A stretch of 64,000 nt of DNA from Peribacillus muralis (lineage in GTDB: Bacteria > Bacillota > Bacilli > Bacillales > DSM-1321), in the NCBI RefSeq assembly GCF_001645685.2, contig NZ_CP017080.1, forward strand, positions 424,001 through 488,000, in the 5' to 3' direction. Every line of letters begins with the position of its first letter. Position 1 is the first letter of the stretch. The translations under genes and the position numbers were made by a program. The notes beneath the pieces were generated by a model that saw nothing but the letters and a program-made list of their open reading frames with translations, was not told where the DNA came from and did no database searches. Shown piece after piece: positions 25,376-34,736 of this stretch.

Positions 25376-25662
25376 TGACGACAATCAAACTGAATCATCC
25401 TGCTGTAACAAAGCAGGTCGATCAGGTGAAGACGGCGCTTGGAGGCGTCACGCTTGGAAATCTGCCGGCAGGGGAGCTGGGCAGCAATAAATTGGAATTT
25501 ACCTCGAAGTGGATTGATCGGGAAACGAACCTTGAGAAGGTTTTTGAACAATATATTAAAATCGTCCAAAAAAATGTGGAAGATACCCGTGCCAACATTG
25601 ATTTATTAAAAGAGCAGGACGAGGCCATGGCCCATACTTCAAATGGATATCCTTCGCGATGA
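25375..25662 (+). CDS. YwqI-like protein (DUF5344), LXG locus partner
   Basis: 95 residues from the ATG at 25375, which overlaps the previous stop (TAATG). Helical, with KLEFTSKWIDRETNLEKVFE and QKNVEDTRANIDLLKEQDEA. Position and size match YwqI/DUF5344, the second small partner of LXG toxins. A GTG at 25363 would add four residues and is less likely. The stop overlaps the toxin start by 4 bases, so translation is coupled. Confidence 0.8.
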   Translation: MTTIKLNHPAVTKQVDQVKTALGGVTLGNLPAGELGSNKLEFTSKWIDRETNLEKVFEQYIKIVQKNVEDTRANIDLLKEQDEAMAHTSNGYPSR

Positions 25663-27551
25663 AAATCTTCGAAGCACAAAGCTTGCAGGCCGCAACCAAG
25701 TCACGCGCCAAGCAATATGAAGAATTAAAGAAGCAAACCGATGCCCTGAAAAAGGAATTTCAGGGCATCGTCGGCCTGGATAACGAGTTTCAGGGAGCCG
25801 GTGCTGCAGCCATCAAAAGCTTCTATGAAGCGCAAATCGAGGTGGCGGACGCCTGGATGGAACTATTCACGACCCAAATCAGTTTTTTGGAAGGCGTTCC
25901 GGCAAGTCTGGAAGAAGCGGACCTTTCCGGGAGGACAGTGGTCGAGGTTCCCTTTTTAGATGCAGAAGTATCGAACGGAATCAACCAAGCGAAGTCGCTT
26001 GTCGACCAACAAGCGAACGATCTCCAAAGGATCCTGAACAGCATTGACGATATCCTTCCTCTGGATATGTTCGACCAACAGGAATTTAATGAAAAAATCA
26101 CGCTTGCCGGACATAGACTGGATGACACCGTGACAAAAGTCGAGAACGTCGACCGGCAATTGGTCGAGGAATATGAAGTGTCAATCGGGCAGGAAAATGT
26201 GGCAGTTGGCCTCTTCCGGGCCTTGCTTGATTCCACTAAACAGGACGGCAGCATTTCGCCAATGACATTCAACCAATCGGCATTCAAGAATAGTGACGTC
26301 TACCAAGTGAAGGATGAGGTCGCCGGTCAGATGAAGGACTATCAGACCTTCAAGAAGCAGCAAGCAGAAGCACGGAAAATCGAACAGGAAATGGAAGAAC
26401 TCGAAAACCGCCCATGGTACGAAAAGGCCTGGGATACGACAAAAACCTTTACAGGGGAATTCACGGGTTATTATGATTCAATCAGGGCATCGACCGGAGT
26501 CGATCCAGTAACGGGACGCAAGCTGTCCGATGCCGAGCGAATCGCCGCCGGCGCGATGGCCGCCGCTGGATTCATCCCCGTCGTCGGCTGGGCCGGCCGT
26601 GCTATCAAGGGCGGCCGCGCCATCTACAAAACGGCAAAAGGACTGAACGCAGCGAACCACGCACTCGACGCTTATAAATCGGCTAAAGGCTTTAGCCTTC
26701 TCCAGAAATCCGAATACGGAATATATGGACTGCTCACTGCCAACGGCCTCGGTGAAGCCGCCACCGGAAAAGACATGTTCGGCAACCAGCTAACCGAGGA
26801 ACAGCGCCAGAACGGGCTGTTGATGGCACTTGGAATCGGCGGTGTGGCAGGTGCCGCTAAATATGTGGATCACAAGTTTAAATTGAACAGAAGCTTATCC
26901 ACAACAAAAGTAATTTCAAAAACAAGTGATGGTATAAAAAAGGTAGTGAATCAAAATGGTTATGAAGTCGATGAATTTATAAAGTTATTACACCCCGATA
27001 AAGTACTGAATTTAACAGAAGAAGATATAGTAGCTTCAATTAGGAATCAAATCGGCATTCCAATTAAAGGGACAATAATGGCTAAAACTATTCCACAAAT
27101 GGATATTTATAAATACTTATATGACCCTGATTATAATGGTGTTAGAGGCTTTACTGCTGTTAAAGATGATTCTATACAATTAAAGAGTTTACATGACCAT
27201 TATGAAGGAGCCAGATTGGATTATAACAATACAGCCTATAAAGTTACACATGGTGTAGATGGAATTTCCCAATCTATTGGAGGACCAGATAGATTTTATG
27301 GTGTGTTTGAATATCGGTTAAATGACCCAAGTAAAATTTCAATCCCAAATTGGGATCCAACTCCTGACTCTTATCCATATACAGGTAGAGGATTTACTGG
27401 TAGTAAAGAAGTTGTATTACCAGAATATTATCATCCACCTAAACAATTTGAAGATGGTGATATCCTTGATATTAAGGATGCAACTACTGGTGAAAAGCAA
27501 ATGAGCTTTATATTTGATGGAGATATTATGGAATGGGTACCTAGAAAATGA
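25659..27551 (+). CDS. LXG-domain polymorphic toxin
   Basis: 630 residues. LXG domain about 1-225 (MKIFEAQSLQAATKSRAKQY; LxG-type helices), a pre-toxin TG-type segment about 275-345 (TGVDPVTGRKLSDAERIAAG, GFIPVVGWAGRAIKGGRAIY), then the C-terminal toxin about 405-630. The LXG part directs export through a type VII (Yuk/Yue) system, which is not in this window. The toxin fold is unassigned; YPYTGRGFTGSKEVVLPEYY is its most distinctive motif, and an ADP-ribosyltransferase-like activity is only a guess. Base composition drops to AT-rich from about 26870. Confidence 0.85.
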   Translation: MKIFEAQSLQAATKSRAKQYEELKKQTDALKKEFQGIVGLDNEFQGAGAAAIKSFYEAQIEVADAWMELFTTQISFLEGVPASLEEADLSGRTVVEVPFLDAEVSNGINQAKSLVDQQANDLQRILNSIDDILPLDMFDQQEFNEKITLAGHRLDDTVTKVENVDRQLVEEYEVSIGQENVAVGLFRALLDSTKQDGSISPMTFNQSAFKNSDVYQVKDEVAGQMKDYQTFKKQQAEARKIEQEMEELENRPWYEKAWDTTKTFTGEFTGYYDSIRASTGVDPVTGRKLSDAERIAAGAMAAAGFIPVVGWAGRAIKGGRAIYKTAKGLNAANHALDAYKSAKGFSLLQKSEYGIYGLLTANGLGEAATGKDMFGNQLTEEQRQNGLLMALGIGGVAGAAKYVDHKFKLNRSLSTTKVISKTSDGIKKVVNQNGYEVDEFIKLLHPDKVLNLTEEDIVASIRNQIGIPIKGTIMAKTIPQMDIYKYLYDPDYNGVRGFTAVKDDSIQLKSLHDHYEGARLDYNNTAYKVTHGVDGISQSIGGPDRFYGVFEYRLNDPSKISIPNWDPTPDSYPYTGRGFTGSKEVVLPEYYHPPKQFEDGDILDIKDATTGEKQMSFIFDGDIMEWVPRK

Positions 27552-27563
27552 GGTGAATAAAAT

Positions 27564-28034
27564 ATGAAATATGCAAAATATAATCAAAAGGATTATCATT
27601 TGAATATTCGAAATGACATGTTAAGGCTGAGAAGTAATACACCAGATCCAGGATTTCAAGAACTTATTGACTTAGCAGGAAATAAACATCCTCATCTATA
27701 TATCAAGGTGGTACCTATAGAAGAAGTGGACTTTGCTTATGAGCTAGATTTTTTAGTGACTTATAAAGGGAAAGAGTTTGGTCCTTATTCATTAGGCAGG
27801 CATATCTTGGATAAAAATGAGATTTCTTTATTCAGTATGGATAGTAATGATGTAGACCTATATGGATTCGAGAAGCAGGAGCAATTTGTTTTTAAAAAAG
27901 AAGTGCCTCTTGACGAAATAGAATCAATAATAGAGGTGAAAAAACCAATATTAATATTTGGAGATATACCTGAAAGTAAGAAGGTTATTCCAAAGGGAGA
28001 AATTAGAGACTATTTAATGAAGTTGGATAATTAA
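27564..28034 (+). CDS. Candidate immunity protein of the LXG toxin
   Basis: 156 residues, no signal peptide, acidic and AT-rich like the toxin C-terminus; no recognised family. It starts 12 bases after the toxin stop with GAGGTGAATAAAAT before the ATG, the standard place for a cognate immunity gene. Function is inferred from position only. Confidence 0.6.
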   Translation: MKYAKYNQKDYHLNIRNDMLRLRSNTPDPGFQELIDLAGNKHPHLYIKVVPIEEVDFAYELDFLVTYKGKEFGPYSLGRHILDKNEISLFSMDSNDVDLYGFEKQEQFVFKKEVPLDEIESIIEVKKPILIFGDIPESKKVIPKGEIRDYLMKLDN

Positions 28035-28085
28035 TTTTGCGCTTTAGAGTTGTTGTATATGTTCAATGTAGGAAGCGATTATTAA

Positions 28086-28246
28086 GACTGGTCTACTTAT
28101 TTACATGAACATGGAGCAAAGTTAATAAGGTTGAAAATGGGAAAGAGGTATTGGTTGGAAGATATGTGGAATGGGATGAAGTGGTGATAATGGAGGAAAG
28201 GAAATCTTATTCAAATAGAATAAATCCTTATTTAATACACATATAA
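28086..28246 (+). pseudogene. Fragment of a degraded gene downstream of the toxin locus
   Basis: Coherent sequence DWSTYLHEHGAKLIR is followed, after a one-base frame change near 28132, by ENGKEVLVGRYVEWDEVVIM and RINPYLIHI before a stop at 28246. No start codon or ribosome site. It looks like the C-terminal end of an older immunity or toxin-associated gene. AT-rich. Confidence 0.4.
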
Positions 28247-28414
28247 GGGTATGCGCTTAATTTTGCCAGTACAAACCGTTTCCATTAAACGAAAAGCAAA
28301 CAAGCGATTATTTCTTCAAAAAGCGGGTATAAAGTATTGAGCGTTCTTTCATTTAATAGCTAGCACTAAGTTTTCTTTATGTTGAATAAGGAGAATTTGG
28401 TGGGAGGTGATTAA

Positions 28415-28606
28415 ATGAGGAAAGCCTATGGTATAAAAAGTTTGATAGTTTACCTTGAGTCGGTAAATCATCCAATTACCGAAGAGGAAGTCAATGATCT
28501 GATAGTAAATAAAAAGATACCCCATCTCAGACCCATCAATAATTTGCTGATTTTTAATTTAGATCATATTGATGGATGGCTTCGTGATCAACCATCCAAA
28601 CCTTAG
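28415..28606 (+). CDS. Small excisionase/HTH-like DNA-binding protein
   Basis: 63 residues. The pattern VNDLIVNKKIPHLRPINNLL then IFNLDHIDGWL matches the helix-turn-helix plus wing of excisionase/MerR-like small proteins (typically IPxxRxxxxxLxFxxxxIDxWL). GGGAGGTGATTAA gives a strong start. No integrase or other mobile gene is beside it. Its target is unknown. A strong terminator follows. Confidence 0.65.
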   Translation: MRKAYGIKSLIVYLESVNHPITEEEVNDLIVNKKIPHLRPINNLLIFNLDHIDGWLRDQPSKP

Positions 28607-28654
28607 CTAATCGAAGGTACTGCTTTATTAAAACAAACAAATGAAGATGAAAGT

Positions 28655-28703
28655 GAGCCGGCCAAGGTGTTTCATGAACCCTTGGCCGGCTCATTTCTTT
28701 TTC
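28655..28703 (+). terminator. Strong terminator
   Basis: A 12-bp perfect stem GAGCCGGCCAAG / CTTGGCCGGCTC with a T-rich tail. It may also serve the convergent DUF445 gene. Confidence 0.85.
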
Positions 28704-28762
28704 ATATTAGTGGCAAACCTATTGGATTAGGGAATTAAAGGAAGCACCAACTGGCGCATGGT

Positions 28763-30019
28763 TCATATAAGGGTAAGCAGGGCTTGGATTCCGGTTAGGA
28801 TGATCCCGATTATGAAACCACATACGGCTCCGTTCACACGAATCCATTGCAGGTCTTTTCCTACACCATTTTCCATCATATCAATCAGCGTTTCGTTGTC
28901 TAGCTTATCCAGATTTTCCTGGACCAGATTGCCGATTTGGGTATGATTATTTTCAATGAGAATAGTGATTTGTTTCTGGATCCATTGATCGATGCTGGTG
29001 CTGTTTTCTTTTAAATTAGCAAGGATGCGCTGCATGATGGGATTCAAATAAGCGTCCATGAAATGTTCACCTTCGACGAAATTCAAGGCTTCTTGTTGAA
29101 TTTGTTCTAGGGTTCCCGTTATTGTTGCCTCAGGCTCCCATTTTGTTAGAAGCTGCTGCTTCCATTTTTCAACGCCTTGTAATAGTTCCTTGTTATCATT
29201 GATGCCTTGAATTTCTTTCCTGATATATAAAATTAATGCTTCTCTATTTGGTTCATTCTCATTTTTTAAATTATTTACGACACTTAACAGAAGATTTTGG
29301 ATGATATTGCCCAATTTCTCTTCGTTAAGCAAGCTTTGAATTGATTTAACGGCAAACTGAAGCATGCCCTCCAGTTCAACCTTGCTGAGTACATCCATGG
29401 AAACAGTGCCTAGTCGGTGACCGGTTTGTTTTTGCTTCAACCAATCTTCAGCTTTTTTCAAAACATGGTCCAAAGCCTTCTTATCAAACTCTTCGTTTAG
29501 TAACTGTGAACTCACTGCATGGAGAATCTTGCTCATGTCCATGTTAGAAAGTGATCCCTTTATTTTTTTTGCAACGAAAGGTGTAACCTTTTCTACATCT
29601 ATATAACAAATCATTTGCTTAATAAGTTTAATCAGGACTTTTCTAAACGTGGCACTTTGTGTCTCTTTTACTATAACCGGGATCAATTTTTCTGTAAAAG
29701 GAATGTTTTTGACTTTATCCTGAATGCTCTCCTTAGACAGCCAATCGTTTTTCAGCATCGAAACGAGTGCATTGGTCATTCTTTTCCGGTTGTTGGGCAA
29801 GAGAGCAGTATGGGGGATTGGAATTCCAAGCGGATGGCGGAATAGTGCAGTGACGGCAAACCAATCTGCTAATCCACCGACAAGTCCTGCCTCAAACCCT
29901 CCGTGTAATAAATCCAGTGGCAAGGAACCTAGAAATGGAGTGGTTGCAATATATCCCGCTCCCATGAACATTAATGAATACCGAGCTATTTTTCTTGACG
30001 ATTTTATTTTTGGCGACAT
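28763..30019 (-). CDS. DUF445 family membrane-anchored protein
   Basis: 418 residues with hydrophobic segments at both ends (MFMGAGYIATTPFLG and VCGFIIGIILTGIQALLTLI) and a long helical middle. The N-terminal GGLADWFAVTALFRHPLGIP and NNRKRMTNAL are the DUF445 signatures. Related to B. subtilis YheB-type proteins; molecular role unknown. GAGGG precedes the ATG. Monocistronic. Confidence 0.8.
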   Translation of the reverse strand: MSPKIKSSRKIARYSLMFMGAGYIATTPFLGSLPLDLLHGGFEAGLVGGLADWFAVTALFRHPLGIPIPHTALLPNNRKRMTNALVSMLKNDWLSKESIQDKVKNIPFTEKLIPVIVKETQSATFRKVLIKLIKQMICYIDVEKVTPFVAKKIKGSLSNMDMSKILHAVSSQLLNEEFDKKALDHVLKKAEDWLKQKQTGHRLGTVSMDVLSKVELEGMLQFAVKSIQSLLNEEKLGNIIQNLLLSVVNNLKNENEPNREALILYIRKEIQGINDNKELLQGVEKWKQQLLTKWEPEATITGTLEQIQQEALNFVEGEHFMDAYLNPIMQRILANLKENSTSIDQWIQKQITILIENNHTQIGNLVQENLDKLDNETLIDMMENGVGKDLQWIRVNGAVCGFIIGIILTGIQALLTLI

Positions 30020-30201
30020 TTTATTCCCTCATCCTTAACATGATATTCCATTACTATTATCGAATCATCAACGTGTTTTATGTCTTACTTTTATTTAGTA
30101 GTATAGCAGGTAGTTCAAAAAAATACCCACAACAAAGGTGTAAGTTCATATTTCAGCAATGGGGGAACCGGTTATTAAGAAAAAAATATTTGCAATCCAA
30201 T

Positions 30202-30228
30202 AAAAAGAGCCGATCATTTCAATCGGCT
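30202..30228 (-). terminator. Terminator of the BASS transporter gene
   Basis: AGCCGAT / ATCGGCT stem, TTTTT on the minus strand. Confidence 0.8.
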
Positions 30229-30247
30229 AAACGTTCAAAGTTCATCA

Positions 30248-31222
30248 TTATACACTTTTTTTAATCGAATCGTTTTTAACGTCCACAATCTTTTTCCTAT
30301 CTTTCATGCGGCTGAAAATGTAGGCTAATATGGATCCGGATATATTATGCCAAACGCTGAAGATGGCACTTGGTACAGCTGCCAAAGGAGAGAAGTGGGC
30401 GGTTGCTATCGCTACACCCAAACCGGAATTCTGCATGCCGACCTCCATGGCAACCGCCTTCTGTTTAGCCAAATCCATCCCGCATAACCGGGCAAAGAAA
30501 AAGCCGAGAATGAAGCCAAGAACGTTATGAAGCACGACGACCGCGAAAATCATCAACCCGGTTTTAGCCAGTTGATCTTGGCTGCCTGCCACGACGGCAG
30601 ATACGATCAGCACAATCGCAATGACGGACACTAGTGGCAAAGCCTTTGCACCGGCCTCTGCTTGTTTGCCGAAAAATTTCTTGACGATGAATCCAAGCAG
30701 GAGCGGGATGATCACGACTTGAACGATGGATATGAATAATGATCCAATGCTGATATTGACCCATTTGCTTGCCAAGAGCAGAATGAGAAGCGGGGTGACG
30801 ATGGGAGCCAGGATGGTGGAAACGGAGGCGATGGCAACCGCAAGCGCAACATTTCCTCTTGCTAGGAACACCATCACATTTGAAGCTGTTCCACTAGGGC
30901 AGCAACCGACCAAAATGACGCCAACCGCCACTTCCTTCGGTAAATCGAATCCGAGTGCTAATGCAAACGCCAATAAAGGCATGATGATGAAGTGTCCCGC
31001 CACCCCAAGTGCTACCTCTTTCGGTCGCCGGAAAACTTCTTTGAAATCCGCGGCGGATAGTGTAAGACCCATGCCAAACATGACAATTCCCAATAAAGGA
31101 ACGATATACGCCCCGATCCATATAAAGTGATTAGGCAAGATATACGCTATGACTGCAAATATCATGACCCATAAGGTAAATGTTTTACCAGCAAATGCGC
31201 TGACTTTCTCTACTAAACCCAT
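30248..31222 (-). CDS. Bile acid:sodium symporter family (YocS-like) transporter
   Basis: 324 residues and nine to ten membrane helices. BASS signatures: GMGLTLSAADFKEVFRRP, VILVGCCPSGTASNVMVFLA (sodium/substrate crossover) and AMEVGMQNSGLGVAIATAHF. Bacterial members carry organic anions such as pantoate or keto acids with sodium; the substrate here is unknown. GGGAGG precedes the ATG. Monocistronic with its own terminator. Confidence 0.85.
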   Translation of the reverse strand: MGLVEKVSAFAGKTFTLWVMIFAVIAYILPNHFIWIGAYIVPLLGIVMFGMGLTLSAADFKEVFRRPKEVALGVAGHFIIMPLLAFALALGFDLPKEVAVGVILVGCCPSGTASNVMVFLARGNVALAVAIASVSTILAPIVTPLLILLLASKWVNISIGSLFISIVQVVIIPLLLGFIVKKFFGKQAEAGAKALPLVSVIAIVLIVSAVVAGSQDQLAKTGLMIFAVVVLHNVLGFILGFFFARLCGMDLAKQKAVAMEVGMQNSGLGVAIATAHFSPLAAVPSAIFSVWHNISGSILAYIFSRMKDRKKIVDVKNDSIKKSV

Positions 31223-31479
31223 AATGACCTCCCTGATTTATAAAATAAATCAATTATAGTTTATATTCTGAATATTTAAAACCCTTTGGTGATAAAAAAA
31301 ATCCATGCGGTTTAAACCGCTAGCTTACTGTGTTTTTTTGGTGATGTTTGGATTGGTGAGTTGTAAGAACAAAATTAGCATGCTTATGAAACTACAATCA
31401 GTATAAGTTGTTTTAAATGGCCAATTATTGCTATTGTAAGAATATTGACGGTAATACATGAAGTGGAGATGTGGGTGCT

Positions 31480-32157
31480 TTGATACATATATTAATTGCG
31501 GATGATGACCGACATATTAGGGAATTGCTTAAATTCCACCTGGAGAAGGAAGGATACATCATTTTTGAGGCGAGGGATGGGAACGAGGCCTCGCTGGTAC
31601 TGGAGAACGAGCGCATCCATCTAGCCGTTGTCGATATTATGATGCCTTATAAAAACGGACTGGATCTTTGCAAGGAAATACGTGATCAATATGACTTGCC
31701 GGTGATTTTATTGACTGCTAAAGATCAACTTATCGATAAAGAACATGGTTATTTTGCCGGTACCGATGATTATCTTATCAAGCCATTTGAGCCAAGGGAG
31801 CTAATGTTTCGAATAAAGGCTCTATTGCGAAGGTACCGAATGGTTAATTCAGAATCAATCGCATTGAACGAAACGATTATTGACCGTAAAAGCTATGAGG
31901 TGCGAATACAGGGGAAGACATTGCTCCTGCCGCTTAAGGAATTTGAGCTGCTGGCACAGTTAGGGAGTTTCCCGGAGCGGGTTTTTACGCGTGAGCAACT
32001 GATTGAACTCGTATGGGGTGCTGATTTTGTAGGAGATGACCGAACGATCGATGTTCACATTAAACGATTAAGGGAGCGCTTCTCCGGGCGGACAGATGAT
32101 TTTTCCATCACCACCGTTCGTGGCCTCGGTTATAAGCTGGAGGTTAACAAAAAGTGA
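31480..32157 (+). CDS. hssR: Haem-response regulator HssR
   Basis: An OmpR-family regulator of 225 residues: receiver domain with acidic pocket DDD (8-10), phosphorylated D52 (VVDIMMPYKNG) and the conserved K in LIKPFEP, then a winged-helix DNA-binding domain ending TTVRGLGYKLE. The TTG at 31480 (MIHILIADDD) has a GGAG site at better distance than the GTG at 31471. It overlaps the kinase gene by 4 bases. The HssR identity follows from the HssS-like partner, the HrtBA genes and the HssR-type direct repeat. Confidence 0.85.
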   Translation: MIHILIADDDRHIRELLKFHLEKEGYIIFEARDGNEASLVLENERIHLAVVDIMMPYKNGLDLCKEIRDQYDLPVILLTAKDQLIDKEHGYFAGTDDYLIKPFEPRELMFRIKALLRRYRMVNSESIALNETIIDRKSYEVRIQGKTLLLPLKEFELLAQLGSFPERVFTREQLIELVWGADFVGDDRTIDVHIKRLRERFSGRTDDFSITTVRGLGYKLEVNKK

Positions 32158-33533
32158 AAACACTCTATTTCAGGATAGTTATTCAAACCATACTGATCAT
32201 GGTGCTCGCAAGTGTCATCGCCTTTTTAATTTCCAATGTATACTACCATAAGGTTCAAAAGCCCTTCAATGGTGAGAAGATAAGCAAAGTCGCGAGTGAT
32301 ATCGTTTCCTTATATGAGGAAAATCCAGGTCAGGATATCGATGCCTATTTAAACCATATAGCAGGATTGCACTATCAGATATATTTGTTTAATGAGCAGG
32401 GTGAAGGAACTCTATATGGGGAGCCGTTTCGGGAAACCGTCTTGGATTCAGGCACGATTTCTGGAGTTTTGAACGGCAAGACATACCAAGGGATCGCCAG
32501 CTATAATAATGGGCTATTCATTACCGGTTTTTTTGATGATGTACTAATCAATAGCATCGGCGTCCCCATTAATGTCGATGGCGAGAAACATGCCCTGTTT
32601 GTAAGACCGAATATAGAATTGCAGTTTGGCGAAATACGCTTTTTCCTTGCCGTTTTGCTAATACTTACACTTCTTCTCAGTTTTTTATTCGTGATCATCA
32701 ATACACGTTTCATCGTCAAGCCGATTACGAAATTGACTGAAGCTACAAAAAGAATCGCAGATGGAGATTATGGAAGTGAATTGAATGTTTCACGAAGTGA
32801 TGAAATCGGGGATTTGGCACAGCATTTTTCGAAAATGACCCATAGTATCCAGAGGCTGGATGAGATGAGGCAGGAGTTCGTATCGAACGTTTCTCATGAA
32901 ATTCAATCGCCGCTTGCATCCATCCAAGGGTTTTCGCAAACCCTGCAATCAGAGGAATTAACAAGGGAACAAAGAAATCAGTACTTGTCGATAATCGAAA
33001 AAGAGAGCAGGCGTATGTCTTTGTTAAGTAAACAGCTGCTTCAGCTAGCCTCGTTGGATAAAGAGGAAGACCCGCTGCAGCGGTCCAGTTTCGATTTGGC
33101 GCAGCAAATTCGGCAAGTGATGTTCATGCTGGAATGGAATTGGCGGGAGAAAGAAATGTTGATCGAAATGGATGTGCCCTCAACCGTTGTTTTTGCAGAT
33201 GAGAGACTTATGAGTCAAGTATGGACGAACTTGATAACCAACAGCATTAAATATTCCGAAACCGGCAGCTCTATTTACATCCGCCTTACAAAACTGGACC
33301 ATTTTACTGAAGTGATGATTTCAGATACTGGCTTGGGAATTTCGGAAGAAGACCTCCCGTATATCCTGGATCGATTTTATAAAGTAGACAAAGTGCGGAA
33401 TCGCAGTGAAACGGGCAGCGGTTTAGGGCTTTCAATTACGAAGAAGACGATCGACCTGCATGGTGGAACGATCGAAGTTCAAAGCGAACTTGGCAAGGGA
33501 ACCACTTTTTATATCCGTTTGCCCCTTATGTAA
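32154..33533 (+). CDS. hssS: Haem sensor histidine kinase HssS
   Basis: 459 residues: TM1 (about 9-30), an extracellular sensor (31-160), TM2 (about 162-184), HAMP (185-236), HisKA with H248 (VSNVSHEIQSPLASIQG) and HATPase (NLITNSIKY, DTGLGIS, GSGLGLSIT). The sensor has features I associate with Staphylococcus HssS: NVYYH, YGEPFRE, the GVLNGKTYQGI segment, TGFFD, and FFLAVLL at TM2. HssS responds to membrane haem stress and phosphorylates HssR. Confidence 0.88.
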   Translation: MKTLYFRIVIQTILIMVLASVIAFLISNVYYHKVQKPFNGEKISKVASDIVSLYEENPGQDIDAYLNHIAGLHYQIYLFNEQGEGTLYGEPFRETVLDSGTISGVLNGKTYQGIASYNNGLFITGFFDDVLINSIGVPINVDGEKHALFVRPNIELQFGEIRFFLAVLLILTLLLSFLFVIINTRFIVKPITKLTEATKRIADGDYGSELNVSRSDEIGDLAQHFSKMTHSIQRLDEMRQEFVSNVSHEIQSPLASIQGFSQTLQSEELTREQRNQYLSIIEKESRRMSLLSKQLLQLASLDKEEDPLQRSSFDLAQQIRQVMFMLEWNWREKEMLIEMDVPSTVVFADERLMSQVWTNLITNSIKYSETGSSIYIRLTKLDHFTEVMISDTGLGISEEDLPYILDRFYKVDKVRNRSETGSGLGLSITKKTIDLHGGTIEVQSELGKGTTFYIRLPLM

Positions 33534-33539
33534 TCATCC

Positions 33540-33559
33540 GTTCATCTTCCATTCATATT
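33540..33559 (+). promoter_or_regulatory. HssR-type direct repeat controlling hrtBA
   Basis: GTTCATCTT-CC-ATTCATATT, two 9-bp direct half-sites two bases apart, just after the hssS stop. It closely fits the GTTCATATT-N2-GTTCATATT element recognised by HssR. A TACAAT at 33568 is a possible -10, placing the repeat over the -35 region as expected for an activator. Confidence 0.75.
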
Positions 33560-33632
33560 GGTTGAGTACAATCCAGTCATACCGATCGAAGCGCATATGA
33601 ATCGGTTAAGAAAAGGAATGGGAGATGAAATC

Positions 33633-34736
33633 ATGTTTTTAGCCATCCGTGAACTTAAGCATTCAAAGTTACGTTATTTGCTGATTGGATTGATCATAGT
33701 ATTGGTAGCTTTGCTTGTTTTTATCATTTCAGGATTAGCCAATGGACTTTCTTCAGATAACGCTTCATCCATACAAAACATGAAGGCTGACTATTTCGTC
33801 ATGGAACATGACTCAAAAAACAAATTGAACCGATCGATCATATCCATGGACATGCTGGAAGAACTCCGTGAACCTGAAGTTCAAACGGCTGAAGGTCTGG
33901 GGCAAATGATGGCCACCTTAAATAAAATCGGTTCAAATGAGAAAACGGAGGTCACGATTTTTGCCACCAATGGCAGAGGTATATTGGCACCGGAAGTCAT
34001 GGAAGGAACAAGCTACGATGATAAGAAGCAAGGTGAGGCTGTTGCGGATCGTTCTTTAAAAGAGGTCGGCTATAAGTTAGGTGATTCATTTCAAGATGAG
34101 TTGTCAGGAAAGGTTTTCACCATAGTTGGTTTTACGGAAAACCAATCTTACAGCCACGCGCCGGTTGTCTACATGAATGTTGCAGGATGGAGGGAAATCA
34201 ATCCTGTACTGAAAAACCATGCAAAGAATTCGATAAGTGCGCTAGCTGTGCAGATGGATGCAAAGGATGAAGAGACTATACGTGAGGCATTACCTGATGG
34301 CGTAACACTTCTATCAAAAGATGAAATGCTTCAGAGTATCCCAGGGTTCAAAGAAGAACAGGCCACATTGACAATGATGATCGCCTTCTTGTTTGTCATT
34401 GCAGCGTTTGTCCTGGCGGTATTCTTCTATGTGATTACCTTGCAGAAAACGAATCAATTCGGAGTCCTTAAAGCACTTGGTGCCAATACGGTTTATCTTG
34501 CAAAAAGCATCGTTGGCCAGGTCATGCTGCTTGCCGTTGTATGCATCGTAATTAGTGTGGCACTGACATATGGAGTCACTTTAATCATGCCAGAGGGGAT
34601 GCCCTTTGAATTGCGTCCAGATTTGGTCATTAAATATTCCTTGTTACTTTTGGTTGTTTCCGCATTAGGTTCAATTCTATCACTCTATCGAGTAGCGAAG
34701 ATAGATGCGCTTGATGCAATAGGGAGGGTTTCGTGA
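33633..34736 (+). CDS. hrtB: Haem exporter permease HrtB
   Basis: 367 residues with the FtsX/MacB-type layout: TM1 (about 14-36), a large extracellular domain, then three C-terminal helices (around 245-355). N-terminus MFLAIRELKHSKLRYLLIGL is typical of HrtB. HrtB with HrtA removes toxic haem from the membrane. The ATG at 33633 follows GGGAGATG; an upstream TTG at 33558 would start inside the HssR box. Its stop overlaps the hrtA start. Confidence 0.88.
   Translation: MFLAIRELKHSKLRYLLIGLIIVLVALLVFIISGLANGLSSDNASSIQNMKADYFVMEHDSKNKLNRSIISMDMLEELREPEVQTAEGLGQMMATLNKIGSNEKTEVTIFATNGRGILAPEVMEGTSYDDKKQGEAVADRSLKEVGYKLGDSFQDELSGKVFTIVGFTENQSYSHAPVVYMNVAGWREINPVLKNHAKNSISALAVQMDAKDEETIREALPDGVTLLSKDEMLQSIPGFKEEQATLTMMIAFLFVIAAFVLAVFFYVITLQKTNQFGVLKALGANTVYLAKSIVGQVMLLAVVCIVISVALTYGVTLIMPEGMPFELRPDLVIKYSLLLLVVSALGSILSLYRVAKIDALDAIGRVS

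Noticed and set aside
28415..28606. Prophage or integrative element boundary because of the excisionase-like protein
   Set aside because: No integrase, attachment-site repeat or phage gene is seen on either side.
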